Source: Burkholderiales bacterium (GTDB lineage: Bacteria > Pseudomonadota > Gammaproteobacteria > Burkholderiales > Burkholderiaceae_C). From it: a stretch of 64,000 bases of DNA. The stretch is taken from the NCBI GenBank assembly GCA_025350145.1, contig JANXYH010000090.1:1-64000 (forward strand). Reading direction: 5' to 3'. Shown here piece by piece: positions 10,994 to 18,162 of this stretch (the stretch's first letter is position 1; each line of letters begins with the position of its first letter). The notes below the pieces were generated by a model. It was not told the DNA's origin. It searched no databases and saw only the letters and a program-made list of their open reading frames with translations. Position numbers and translations under genes: made by a program.

Positions 10994-11653
10994 TCAAGCC
11001 GGGCGTTGCCAGGCCAGCAGCAGGTTGTTGGCCGGCATGTCGAAGCGCCGCAGCAGGCCCAGGCCGGCCTGGCTGGCCTGGGCGTCGACCTCGGCCAGGC
11101 GACGCAAGCCCCAGGCCGAATCGCGCTGGCGCAGGTCGGCATCGAAGGCCACGTTGCCTGGCGCCAGCGGCTCGCCGTCGACATGGAACGGGCCGTAGAC
11201 CAGCAACAGGCCGCCCGGCTTGAGGCAGCGCCGGGCACCTTGCATCAGTCCGGCGCAGGTCGCCCAGGGCGAGATGTGCAGCATGTTGGCGCAGCAGACT
11301 GCATCATGAACGGGCTCGGCGACCGGCCATCGCGGCGCCAGCACATCCAGAACCAGGCAGCTCCGGACATTGGCCAGCCCGGCACAGCGCGCATCGACAC
11401 TGGCCAGCGCCTTCGGGTTGAAGTCGCTCGGCTGCCAGTCCCAAGCCGGGCAGGCGGCGGCAAAGCGCTGGGCATGCTGGCCGGTGCCGCTGGCGATCTC
11501 CAGCACCCGGGCGTTGGCCGGCAGCAGGCTCCGCAGCACCGCCAGGATGGGTGCGCCGTTGCGCTCGGCCGGCGCGCTGAAGGGCAAGGCCGGCTCGGCC
11601 GCTGGCGTGGGCGATGCCGTGGGTGATGGCGGTGCCGGGTCGGGCTTGGTCAT
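10994..11653 (-). CDS. DUF938-family SAM-dependent methyltransferase
   Basis: 219 residues from MTKPDPAPPS; the ORF-track start is 38 codons longer and runs across the divergent neighbour's promoter. Class I methyltransferase motif I is VLEIASGTGQHAQRF, and the SDFNP, CCANMLHISPW and YGPFHVDG blocks are characteristic of the DUF938 family. The Pro-rich N-terminal 25 residues are low complexity. No substrate is established for the family. Only 23 bases separate its start from the divergent lipoprotein methyltransferase gene. Confidence 0.87.
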   Translation of the reverse strand: MTKPDPAPPSPTASPTPAAEPALPFSAPAERNGAPILAVLRSLLPANARVLEIASGTGQHAQRFAAACPAWDWQPSDFNPKALASVDARCAGLANVRSCLVLDVLAPRWPVAEPVHDAVCCANMLHISPWATCAGLMQGARRCLKPGGLLLVYGPFHVDGEPLAPGNVAFDADLRQRDSAWGLRRLAEVDAQASQAGLGLLRRFDMPANNLLLAWQRPA

Positions 11654-11676
11654 GCGGCCAAGCATAGACTGGCCGG

Positions 11677-12507
11677 ATGAAAAACGCCCGCCAATGTGCG
11701 GCTGCAGGCCTGGCCAGCGCACTCTTGCTTGCCTGCGCCACGCCGCCAGCGCTGAACCCTGCGCCACTGACCGCGCAGCGCATCGCCGCCATCGTCGCCA
11801 ACCCCGAGCGCACCGAGGCCGACCGGCGCAACGACCTGCGGCGCAAGCCCGAGCAGATGCTGGCCTTCATCGGCATCCGCCCGGGCATGGTGGCGCTGGA
11901 CCTGTTTGCCGGCGGTGGTTACACCAGCGAGTTGCTGCTGCACGCGGTCGGACCCGATGGCCAGGTCTACGGCCAGAGCGCGCCACGCAGCCAGCGCCCG
12001 CCACCGGCCCAGCCCGAGGGCGGCGCCGCGCCGGCCGCAGCGCCCGCCGCCGGGCCGCCACGGACATCGGCCGTGATGGTCGGCGAGCGCGCAGCCCGGC
12101 TCAACGCAAGCAACCTCAGCGCCGTCGTCCAGCCCTACGAAGACCCGATCCCGCCGGGCCGGGCCGCCGCCGGACTGGACCTGGTGACGCTGATGTTCAA
12201 TTACCACGATCTCGGCCACATGGGGGTGGACCGGGCAAGGATGAACGCCGCAGTCTTCGCCGCACTCAAGCCCGGCGGCCTGTACGTCATCGCCGACCAC
12301 GGCGGCCGGCCCGGCACCGGTATCTCCGAAGCCGGCACGCTGCACCGGATCGACGAAGCCTTCCTGCGCGAAGAGGTTCAGCGCGCCGGCTTCAGGCTAG
12401 TCGCCGAAGGCCTGTTCCTGCGCAATCCGAACGACCCGCGCGACCGCAACACGCCCGAGCCGGCGCAGCCCAAGGACGATTTCGTGCTGAAGTTCGTCAA
12501 GCCCTGA
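11677..12507 (+). CDS. Class I methyltransferase-like protein with lipoprotein signal
   Basis: 276 residues. A Rossmann methyltransferase fold is indicated by MVALDLFAGGGYTSELL, LVTLMFNYHDL and LKPGGLYVIADH. The N-terminus is a signal peptide with lipobox LLAC at Cys20 (LLLACATPP), so it is predicted to be a periplasmic lipoprotein. That is odd for an enzyme using cytosolic SAM. Similar exported methyltransferase-like proteins occur in proteobacteria, and their function is not established. An Ala/Pro-rich insert follows the first motif. The start is 23 bases from the divergent DUF938 gene. Confidence 0.82.
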   Translation: MKNARQCAAAGLASALLLACATPPALNPAPLTAQRIAAIVANPERTEADRRNDLRRKPEQMLAFIGIRPGMVALDLFAGGGYTSELLLHAVGPDGQVYGQSAPRSQRPPPAQPEGGAAPAAAPAAGPPRTSAVMVGERAARLNASNLSAVVQPYEDPIPPGRAAAGLDLVTLMFNYHDLGHMGVDRARMNAAVFAALKPGGLYVIADHGGRPGTGISEAGTLHRIDEAFLREEVQRAGFRLVAEGLFLRNPNDPRDRNTPEPAQPKDDFVLKFVKP

Positions 12508-12521
12508 ACCGGCCGCCGGGC

Positions 12522-13124
12522 TCAATGGCCCTGGCCGGCCTCGGCCACGTGTGCCAGTTGCCGCGCGATCCGCCGGTCGGGCACGAACCACATCAGCGCC
12601 ACCGCCACGAACAAGGCGCCTCCGCCGAATGGATGTACCCACAGCGCGATCGGGATCGCGGCGAAATAGAACAGCAGCGACAGCTTGCCTTTGGTGTCGC
12701 TGCCAATCGCCCGCGCCACCAGCGAATCGCGGCCATGGGCGGCGACGATGCCGAGCACCAGCAGGGTGTAGGCCAGGCCGCACATCAACAGCACGAAACC
12801 ATAGAACGCCGTGGGCAGCGGTGCGAAGTGGTTCTCGCCCATCCAGCCGGTGGCCCAGGGCATCAGCGAGAGCCAGAACAGCAGGTGCAGATTGGCCCAG
12901 AGGATGCGGCCGGTGACATGGTGCACCGCGTGCAGCAGGTGGTGGTGGTTGTTCCAGTAGATGCCGACGTTGACGAAGCTCAGGACGTAGCTCAGGAACA
13001 CCGGCCAGAGCGCGCCCAGCGCCGCCAGGTCGGCCTGGTGCGGCACCTTCAACGCCAGCACCATGATGGTGATGATGATCGCGATCACGCCGTCACTGAA
13101 CGCTTCGAGTCGGCCCTTGCCCAT
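12522..13124 (-). CDS. TMEM175-family potassium channel-like protein
   Basis: 200 residues. I place the start at the ATG giving MGKGRLEAFSDG because CAGGAG lies 7 bases before it; the ORF-track start is a TTG six codons upstream that covers this site. The first helix carries the family motif RLEAFSDGVIAIIITIMVLAL (the FSD motif of TMEM175/DUF1211), followed by about five more TM helices with a His cluster (NNHHHLLHAVHH). Bacterial homologues conduct K+ as tetramers; channel activity is inferred from the family. Confidence 0.88.
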   Translation of the reverse strand: MGKGRLEAFSDGVIAIIITIMVLALKVPHQADLAALGALWPVFLSYVLSFVNVGIYWNNHHHLLHAVHHVTGRILWANLHLLFWLSLMPWATGWMGENHFAPLPTAFYGFVLLMCGLAYTLLVLGIVAAHGRDSLVARAIGSDTKGKLSLLFYFAAIPIALWVHPFGGGALFVAVALMWFVPDRRIARQLAHVAEAGQGH

Positions 13125-13205
13125 CGTCTGCTCCTGCGCCAAGTCCCATCGCGGCCACTGTAGCCCGACACCGCCGGGTCATCTGCCGGGTCGACAATGG
13201 CTGCC

Positions 13206-13862
13206 ATGACCGAACTGCTCGTGATCCGCCACGGCGAAACCGACTGGAACCGCGCCCACCGCTTCCAGGGCCAGATCGACGTGCCGCTGAACGCCCTGGG
13301 CCGGCTGCAGGCGCAGCGCCTGGGCCAGCGCCTGGCGGCCGAGCGCGCCGATGCCCTGGTCTGCAGCGACCTGCAGCGCGCCCTGGCGACGGCGGCGCCG
13401 CTGGCCCAGGCCTGGGGCCTGACGCCACAAGCCCAGCCGTTGTGGCGCGAGCAGGGCTTCGGCCTGCTGGAGGGCCTGGACGTGGCCACCATCCAGCGCC
13501 AGCACGCTGAGCTCTGGGCGCAATGGATCCGCCACCAGGCCGACTACGCCCTGCCCGGTGGCGGCGAGAGCAACACCGCCTTCCACGCCCGGGTGCTGCG
13601 CGCCCTGGCAGCGCTGGTCGCGGCCCATCCCGGGCAGCGCGTGGTGCTGGTCACCCACGGCGGGGTGCTGGACATGCTCTGGCGCAGCGCCCACGGCCTG
13701 GCGCTGTCGGGGCCACGCTGCTGTGAGATTCCCAACACCGGGCTGAACCGCCTGCGCTGCCAGGCCGGCCGGATCGAGGTGCTGGAGTGGGCCGACGCGG
13801 CGCACCTGGACGGGCTGCCAGCGCAGCCCAGCACGGTGCAGCGCCAGCACCACGCGGCCTGA
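13206..13862 (+). CDS. Histidine phosphatase superfamily protein (phosphoglycerate-mutase-like)
   Basis: 218 residues from MTELLVIRHGE; an ATG three codons upstream is an alternative. The phosphohistidine site is RHGE with His9, followed by SDLQRALATA and the second catalytic His in VTHGGVLD. The GQIDVPLNALG block and length fit the GpmB/CobC-type branch. Members hydrolyse small phosphate esters; this is not a cofactor-dependent glycolytic mutase by length. The substrate is not predictable from sequence. Confidence 0.9.
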   Translation: MTELLVIRHGETDWNRAHRFQGQIDVPLNALGRLQAQRLGQRLAAERADALVCSDLQRALATAAPLAQAWGLTPQAQPLWREQGFGLLEGLDVATIQRQHAELWAQWIRHQADYALPGGGESNTAFHARVLRALAALVAAHPGQRVVLVTHGGVLDMLWRSAHGLALSGPRCCEIPNTGLNRLRCQAGRIEVLEWADAAHLDGLPAQPSTVQRQHHAA

Positions 13863-13867
13863 ACCGG

Positions 13868-14050
13868 AGGTCTAGGCCAGCCCCAGAGCCGCGTCCACCC
13901 GCGCCAATTGCCGGCGCAGGCGCGCCGACTGCGGCTGGGCGTTGAGCCGCGGCTGCAGCAGGTTCTGCACCGCGCCCCACTGGCCGTTGCGCTGCAAGGC
14001 GTCTAACCAGATTTGCTCGAACAGCTCGCGCTGGGCCTGGCTGCCGCCAA
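13868..14050. repeat. Direct repeat copy 1 (183 bp)
   Basis: Matches 15078-15260 at a constant offset of 1210 bases, with about 11-12 mismatches by eye (roughly 94% identity). It starts at AGGTCTAG and ends at CTGCCGCCAA. Copy 2 is the native 3' end of the TTC38-like gene; this copy is a detached fragment. Confidence 0.95.
13872..14050 (-). pseudogene. Fragment: duplicated C-terminus of TTC38-like protein
   Basis: 59 codons and a stop on the minus strand that repeat the last residues of the TPR gene ending at 15082 (RELFEQIWLDALQR, NAQPQSARLRRQLAR). It has no start of its own. The 100-residue ORF-track entry only arises by reading on into unrelated sequence beyond 14050. It is a gene remnant left by a local duplication, not a functional gene. 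Confidence 0.9.
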
Positions 14051-14106
14051 GCAGCGCAGGCCGTTTTGATGTACCTGGTGTGCTGGGTGGCCGGCGGCCG
14101 CAGGCT

Positions 14107-14718
14107 TTACGCGCCGCAAGCGCTTGCGCGGAAATCGAGGCCTGACCGGCCAGCGCTGCGTCGCACCAAGGCAAGGCCGGTCAAGGCCAGACCGAGCAGC
14201 GCAAAAGTGCCGGGCGCGGGCACCGTTGCCAGCGGTAGAAGCCTGTTATTGACGGACGAGTAGACGTCCGTGGCGCCTTCGAACCCGCTGTAGGTGAAGT
14301 CGTTCGTCGTGCCGGGCACGCCAGCGCGGATCCACCAATTCGTTTCACCGCCGGCAACGCTGCAACCGCCGCCGATGCAGCGGTTGCCGAAAAGAGCCTC
14401 AAGCAGGCCCCCCGAAGGATCGAATTCGAGCCAGCCGCTGTTTGCGCTGGTCTGGTCGAAGGTGAAGCCGTCGAATCCAACGCTCAGGCTGCTGAACAAT
14501 CCGGCCGCAAACACATAGCCGCCGCCGGCGGGGGTCACCGAGTCGTCGTAGGTAAATGTGCCGATTTTCGGACCGAACAACAACGGTCCGCTGACCGAAC
14601 TGAACTCGAACATGCGCGTGACCGGCGAGGCGGCGGAGATCGACGGCCAAGCGGCCAGGACAGCGAACGACGCCGCTGCCAAGGCACCCAAGGTACGTTT
14701 GCATGAGGTTTGTGACAT
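14107..14718 (-). CDS. PEP-CTERM sorting-domain protein
   Basis: 203 residues. A signal peptide (ALAAASFAVLAAWPSISAA) starts the protein, and near the C-terminus is VPAPGTFALLGLALTGLALV followed by RR. This is a PEP-CTERM-type signal with PAP in place of PEP, recognised by exosortase at the inner membrane. About 14 extra residues follow the basic cluster. The middle is a Gly/Ser-rich beta-type domain with one likely disulfide pair (RCIGGGCSV). AAAAGGG lies about 7 bases before the ATG, and a sigma-54-type promoter lies about 70 bases upstream. No exosortase or EPS genes are in the window. The gene lies between two direct repeats. Confidence 0.87.
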   Translation of the reverse strand: MSQTSCKRTLGALAAASFAVLAAWPSISAASPVTRMFEFSSVSGPLLFGPKIGTFTYDDSVTPAGGGYVFAAGLFSSLSVGFDGFTFDQTSANSGWLEFDPSGGLLEALFGNRCIGGGCSVAGGETNWWIRAGVPGTTNDFTYSGFEGATDVYSSVNNRLLPLATVPAPGTFALLGLALTGLALVRRSAGRSGLDFRASACGA

Positions 14719-15081
14719 TGGTCAGCCCTTTTCGGTGAAGCCACGCAGCCAAGGAAGTTGGCTGCCAGCAGCTTGCACGAGGGCGAAGCAAGTTTCGCGC
14801 CAATGAACAAAAATCACTGTCCGATCAACAGTCGGGCTGCGCCTGGGTGCACGATCTTGTCTCGTTTGTAAGATTTTCCGACAGCGAACAGGAACTTCAC
14901 ACGGCCTCTCGGGAACCGCCCGAAAGGCCGCGTCAGCCCTGGTCCCTGGATGTTGGCCGCCGTCGGATCGGCCTGCCTGCCCTGGCGGCTGCACCATTGC
15001 TGGCGCAGCCGATCGTGCATCTTCTCGAACCTGCCGGCTGCCGACCAGCGTTTGAACGACAGATAAACCGCTTGGCCAGGT
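14719..15081. other. Leader and spacer upstream of the PEP-CTERM gene
   Basis: About 360 bases without a credible gene. It holds the sigma-54-type promoter of the PEP-CTERM gene (14786-14802). The remainder up to 15077 shows no coding features and is less GC-rich than its surroundings. It belongs to the segment enclosed by the 183-bp direct repeats. Confidence 0.6.
14786..14802 (-). promoter_or_regulatory. Sigma-54 (-24/-12) promoter of the PEP-CTERM gene
   Basis: Read on the minus strand the site is TGGCGCGAAACTTGCTT, against the consensus TGGCACG-N4-TTGCW. The GG and GC elements have the exact spacing. A transcript would start near 14777 and have a leader of about 60 bases. Regulation of PEP-CTERM genes by RpoN with PrsK/PrsR-type activators is known in exosortase bacteria, which fits. 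No activator gene is in the window. Confidence 0.7.
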
Positions 15082-15260
15082 CTAGCCCAGCCCCAAGGCC
15101 GCGTCCACCCGCGCCAGTTGCTGGCGCAGTCGCACCGACTGCGGCTGGGCGTTGAGCCGCGGCTGCAGCAGGTTCTGCACCGCGCCCCACTGGCCGTTGC
15201 GCTGTAAGGCGTCCAGCCAGATTTGCTCGAACAGCTCGCGCTGGGCATGGCTGCCGCCAA
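15078..15260. repeat. Direct repeat copy 2 (183 bp)
   Basis: Native copy, overlapping the last 60 codons of the TTC38-like gene. It pairs with 13868-14050. The two copies enclose about 1.03 kb containing the PEP-CTERM gene and its promoter. Confidence 0.95.
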
Positions 15261-16404
15261 TGCTGGCCAGACCCGGCAGGGCGGCGCCGAGTTGCTCGAC
15301 GGCGGCGGCCCATTGGCCGCGTGCGTAGGCCAGCAGGCCGCGAGCGGCGGGCACGGCGACCTGCACCCAGGCCTGGCGGTTGGCCACCGGCGCGCTCGGT
15401 GCGTGGGCTTCAAGGTTGGCCAGCAGGGTGTCGGCCTCGGGCCGGCCAGCGCGGGCCAGGCCGTAGGCGTATTGCAGGTCAAGAAACGGCAGCACCTGGT
15501 CGGCGGTGCGCGGCAGCAGCCATTGCACCAGCTCGCTCCAGCGCGGCCCCACCTCCAGCCCGGCCAGCTCCAGCCGGGCCAGCAGCGAGACCGCACCGAC
15601 CTGGTCCTGGCTGTAGCGCTTGTCGACGCCCCAGACCTGGCTGTCGTACAGCGCCAGCGCGGCTTCGGGCTGGCCCAGCTCGATCCGGAACAAGGCCAGA
15701 TGCCACCAGTTGTGGCTGCGCATGAACGAGCTCAGTCCGGCCCACTGCGGGCTGGCTTGCTGCATGAAGGCCGCGCCTTCGTCGAGCCGGCCCTCGGTCA
15801 GCAGCACATGCGCCAGCGCATGCTGGGCCCAGGGCTCGGCCGGGCGCATCGCCAGCGCGCGCCGCGCCGCCGCCTCGGCCCGGTCCAGGTGGTGGCATTG
15901 CTCATGGCCGAAGGCCAGCATGCCGTGCAGCCAGGCCTGGTCCTGCGCTGCCGGTGCGGCCAGCAGCGCCAGGCGCAGCATGATCGGCGAGTCGCCCAGG
16001 TTGAAGGCGTGGATCTGGCCCAGCTTGAGGCTGACCAGGTCGCGCGGGTACTGCCGCGCGAGCTGCTCATGGCTGGCCAGCGCGGCGTGCAGATCGGCGT
16101 CCAACCACTGCTGCACGGCCTGGGCGAACAGGCGCTCACGCGGGCTGGCCGGCAGGCCGGCGTGGGCGGCGCGCTGCAAATGCGCGCGTGCCCGCGGCGG
16201 CCCGGCGGGTGACTCGCTGAACATCCAAAGCATCGCCGCGCCGGCCTGGACATACAGGCTGGCGTCGTGCTCGGCCACGGCCAGCAGGTCAACGATGCTG
16301 GGCAGGTAGCCGAGAAAGCCGTTGCAGAAGGCATTCAGCGCCGCCGCGCCGCCGGGGTGCTGCAGGTGCACCGGGTTGCCGAAGGGGTCGGGCGTGGTGG
16401 TCAT
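15082..16404 (-). CDS. TTC38-like tetratricopeptide repeat protein
   Basis: 440 residues starting at MTTTPDPFGNP; the 863-residue ORF-track entry extends the frame through the upstream gene. It resembles the TTC38 family: PAEPWAQHALAHVLLTEGR followed by GLSSFMRSHNWWHLALFRIE and LALYDSQVW. No signal peptide is present, so it is probably cytosolic. The biochemical role is unknown. The ATG overlaps the stop of the upstream TDT transporter gene (ATGA), so the two are probably translationally coupled. Its 3' end is duplicated at 13868-14050. Confidence 0.85.
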   Translation of the reverse strand: MTTTPDPFGNPVHLQHPGGAAALNAFCNGFLGYLPSIVDLLAVAEHDASLYVQAGAAMLWMFSESPAGPPRARAHLQRAAHAGLPASPRERLFAQAVQQWLDADLHAALASHEQLARQYPRDLVSLKLGQIHAFNLGDSPIMLRLALLAAPAAQDQAWLHGMLAFGHEQCHHLDRAEAAARRALAMRPAEPWAQHALAHVLLTEGRLDEGAAFMQQASPQWAGLSSFMRSHNWWHLALFRIELGQPEAALALYDSQVWGVDKRYSQDQVGAVSLLARLELAGLEVGPRWSELVQWLLPRTADQVLPFLDLQYAYGLARAGRPEADTLLANLEAHAPSAPVANRQAWVQVAVPAARGLLAYARGQWAAAVEQLGAALPGLASIGGSHAQRELFEQIWLDALQRNGQWGAVQNLLQPRLNAQPQSVRLRQQLARVDAALGLG

Positions 16405-17486
16405 GGCTGGGACTGCGCCTGGGACTGGGACTGCGCCTGCGGCTGCGGCTCGGGCACCAGCAAAGTGCCGCTGCGCAGGCCGCGCAGCGTCGCCCACAGC
16501 AGCGCCGCGATCAACAGCGTCACCGCCAGCAACATCGCCAGGCCCAGCATGGCCATAGGCGCGCCCGGGCTGGGGCTGGCGCCGGGCATGTCGCTGACGG
16601 GCGCAGCCACCGGCCCGCTGGCCACCGCCAGGCGCAGGGTCAGCGCGGCCAGCGCCGCGAGCGGAAAACTCATGCCCCAATGCGCCAGGCCAAACGGCAG
16701 GGCCGCGATCCGCCGCGCCAGCAGGGCCACCCAGGCCAGGCTGAAGATGGCCATGCCCCACAGCGCCCAGGCCAGCGCCAGCGGTGCGCCGAGTTGCAGC
16801 AGCGACAGCCCGACCAGACTCGGCGGGGCGACCAGGATCAGGTTGGCCGGCAGCAGCCGCTCGGGCCACATCCCGTGCAGCGCCAGCCGCGCCAGCAGCA
16901 GGCCCATCGCCAGTGGCCAGAACATCAGCCCAACCCCGAACTGCGCCAGCGCCCACTCGGTGTGCCCCAAGGGCACCCCGCCCAGCGGCACCAGGACATT
17001 GCCGACCACCGGAATGAACAGTGCCGGCGTGACGCTGGCCCAGGGCCAGGGCGCCGCCCCCGGTGCGCCGGAGGCGGCCGGCCACCAGCGCGCCAGCACC
17101 CACAGCGTGACCACGAGCTGCGCGGCAGCGCCTGCGCACCACAGCAGATGTGCCGGCCAGATCGGCCCGAACAGTGCCACCAGTGCCGTGCCCAGCGCCA
17201 CGCAGGACGCCGGCAAGGTGGCCACAAAGGTGTGCCGCACCGGATGGCGCCGGTCCTCGGCCCAGGCCGGGGCATGGCGCAGGCCGCGCAGCGCGGTGGC
17301 GACCAGCAGCATGGCGAATGCCAGCCCCGCCAGCCCGGCGATGACCAGAGCGACATCGTCGGCCAGACGGCCCGGCCCGAGCAGGGGCAGCGCCCGGTGC
17401 CAGGCCAGCGCCAGGCCCGCCAGGCCCATGGGCAGGCCGAACCAGCCAGGGTAGAGGTAGGGCAATCGGGCGGGTGGCTGGGGCAT
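16401..17486 (-). CDS. SLAC1/TDT-family anion transporter
   Basis: 361 residues with about ten TM helices, starting at MPQPPARLPY; longer ORF-track starts run into the divergent soxY region. GWFGLPMGLAGLALAW and LFIPVVGNVLVPLGG fit the tellurite-resistance/dicarboxylate transporter (TDT, TehA/SLAC1/Ssu1) fold. Members export or conduct anions including sulfite, nitrate, chloride and C4-dicarboxylates; the substrate is not readable here. The C-terminus is a Gln/Ser/Pro repeat. It is coupled to the TTC38-like gene downstream and divergent from soxY, which makes sulfite a reasonable but unproven guess. Confidence 0.83.
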   Translation of the reverse strand: MPQPPARLPYLYPGWFGLPMGLAGLALAWHRALPLLGPGRLADDVALVIAGLAGLAFAMLLVATALRGLRHAPAWAEDRRHPVRHTFVATLPASCVALGTALVALFGPIWPAHLLWCAGAAAQLVVTLWVLARWWPAASGAPGAAPWPWASVTPALFIPVVGNVLVPLGGVPLGHTEWALAQFGVGLMFWPLAMGLLLARLALHGMWPERLLPANLILVAPPSLVGLSLLQLGAPLALAWALWGMAIFSLAWVALLARRIAALPFGLAHWGMSFPLAALAALTLRLAVASGPVAAPVSDMPGASPSPGAPMAMLGLAMLLAVTLLIAALLWATLRGLRSGTLLVPEPQPQAQSQSQAQSQP

Positions 17487-17646
17487 GGTGAAAGGCGGGG
17501 CAAGCGACGGGCAGGACGCGGAACCGCGCCAGACCGGCGTCGGATTCTGGTGGCCTTTTGGCGGCTGTCCGGCCTGGCGTCGACAATGTTTGGCAAGATG
17601 GCCGCCGCCGGCCCCTGCCGATCCGCCCGCACTCTGGAGACACCCC

Positions 17647-18105
17647 ATGCCCACCCGGCGCCAATTGCTGCAACGCAGCGCCAACCTGGCCGGCCTGCTC
17701 GCCGGCCTGGGGCTGTTGCCAACGGCTGCCCAGGCCGCCTGGAACAGCGCCGCGTTCGACGCCAAGTCGCCCGCCGAGTTGTTCAAACTGCTGGGCGCCG
17801 CCGCGCCCGTGGCCAGCAGCGCCGTCAGCATCACCGGGCCTGACATCGCCGAGAACGGCGCCGTCGTGCCGGTCGGCGCTGCCACCACCTTGCCTGGCGT
17901 CAAGCGGCTGATGATCCTGGTCGAGAAGAACCCGAGCACGCTGTCGGCGATTTTCGAACTCAGCGACGCGGTCGAGGCCAGCGTCAGCATCCGCGTCAAG
18001 ATGGGCCAGTCGTCCAACGTCATGGCCGTGGCCGTGACCGCCGACGACAGGCTGGTCTATGCGCAGAAGGAAATCAAGATCACGCTCGGCGGCTGTGGCG
18101 GCTGA
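17647..18105 (+). CDS. soxY: Thiosulfate oxidation carrier protein SoxY
   Basis: 152 residues from MPTRRQLLQRS, with GGAGA upstream. The N-terminus is a Tat-type signal (twin Arg in TRRQLL, then a hydrophobic stretch ending AAQA). The protein ends in the SoxY swinging-arm motif GGCGG, whose Cys covalently carries sulfur intermediates in periplasmic thiosulfate oxidation. SoxY normally works as a heterodimer with SoxZ, encoded next to it. Here gatB follows on the opposite strand and no soxZ or other sox gene is in the window, so this is an orphan copy. Confidence 0.93.
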   Translation: MPTRRQLLQRSANLAGLLAGLGLLPTAAQAAWNSAAFDAKSPAELFKLLGAAAPVASSAVSITGPDIAENGAVVPVGAATTLPGVKRLMILVEKNPSTLSAIFELSDAVEASVSIRVKMGQSSNVMAVAVTADDRLVYAQKEIKITLGGCGG

Positions 18106-18162
18106 AGCCGGCCACTGGAGACCACCAGCCCCAAGGCCGACCCGCCGGTGTCGGCGCCGCGA

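Noticed and set aside
13872-14174. 100-residue ORF as an intact small gene
   Set aside because: Only the last 59 codons are related to anything (the TTC38-like 3' end); the first part reads across the repeat border into the PEP-CTERM gene, antisense to nothing real. Recorded as a fragment instead.
14051-15077. Insertion sequence or integron cassette
   Set aside because: No transposase, terminal inverted repeats or attC-like site; the flanking repeats derive from the neighbouring gene.
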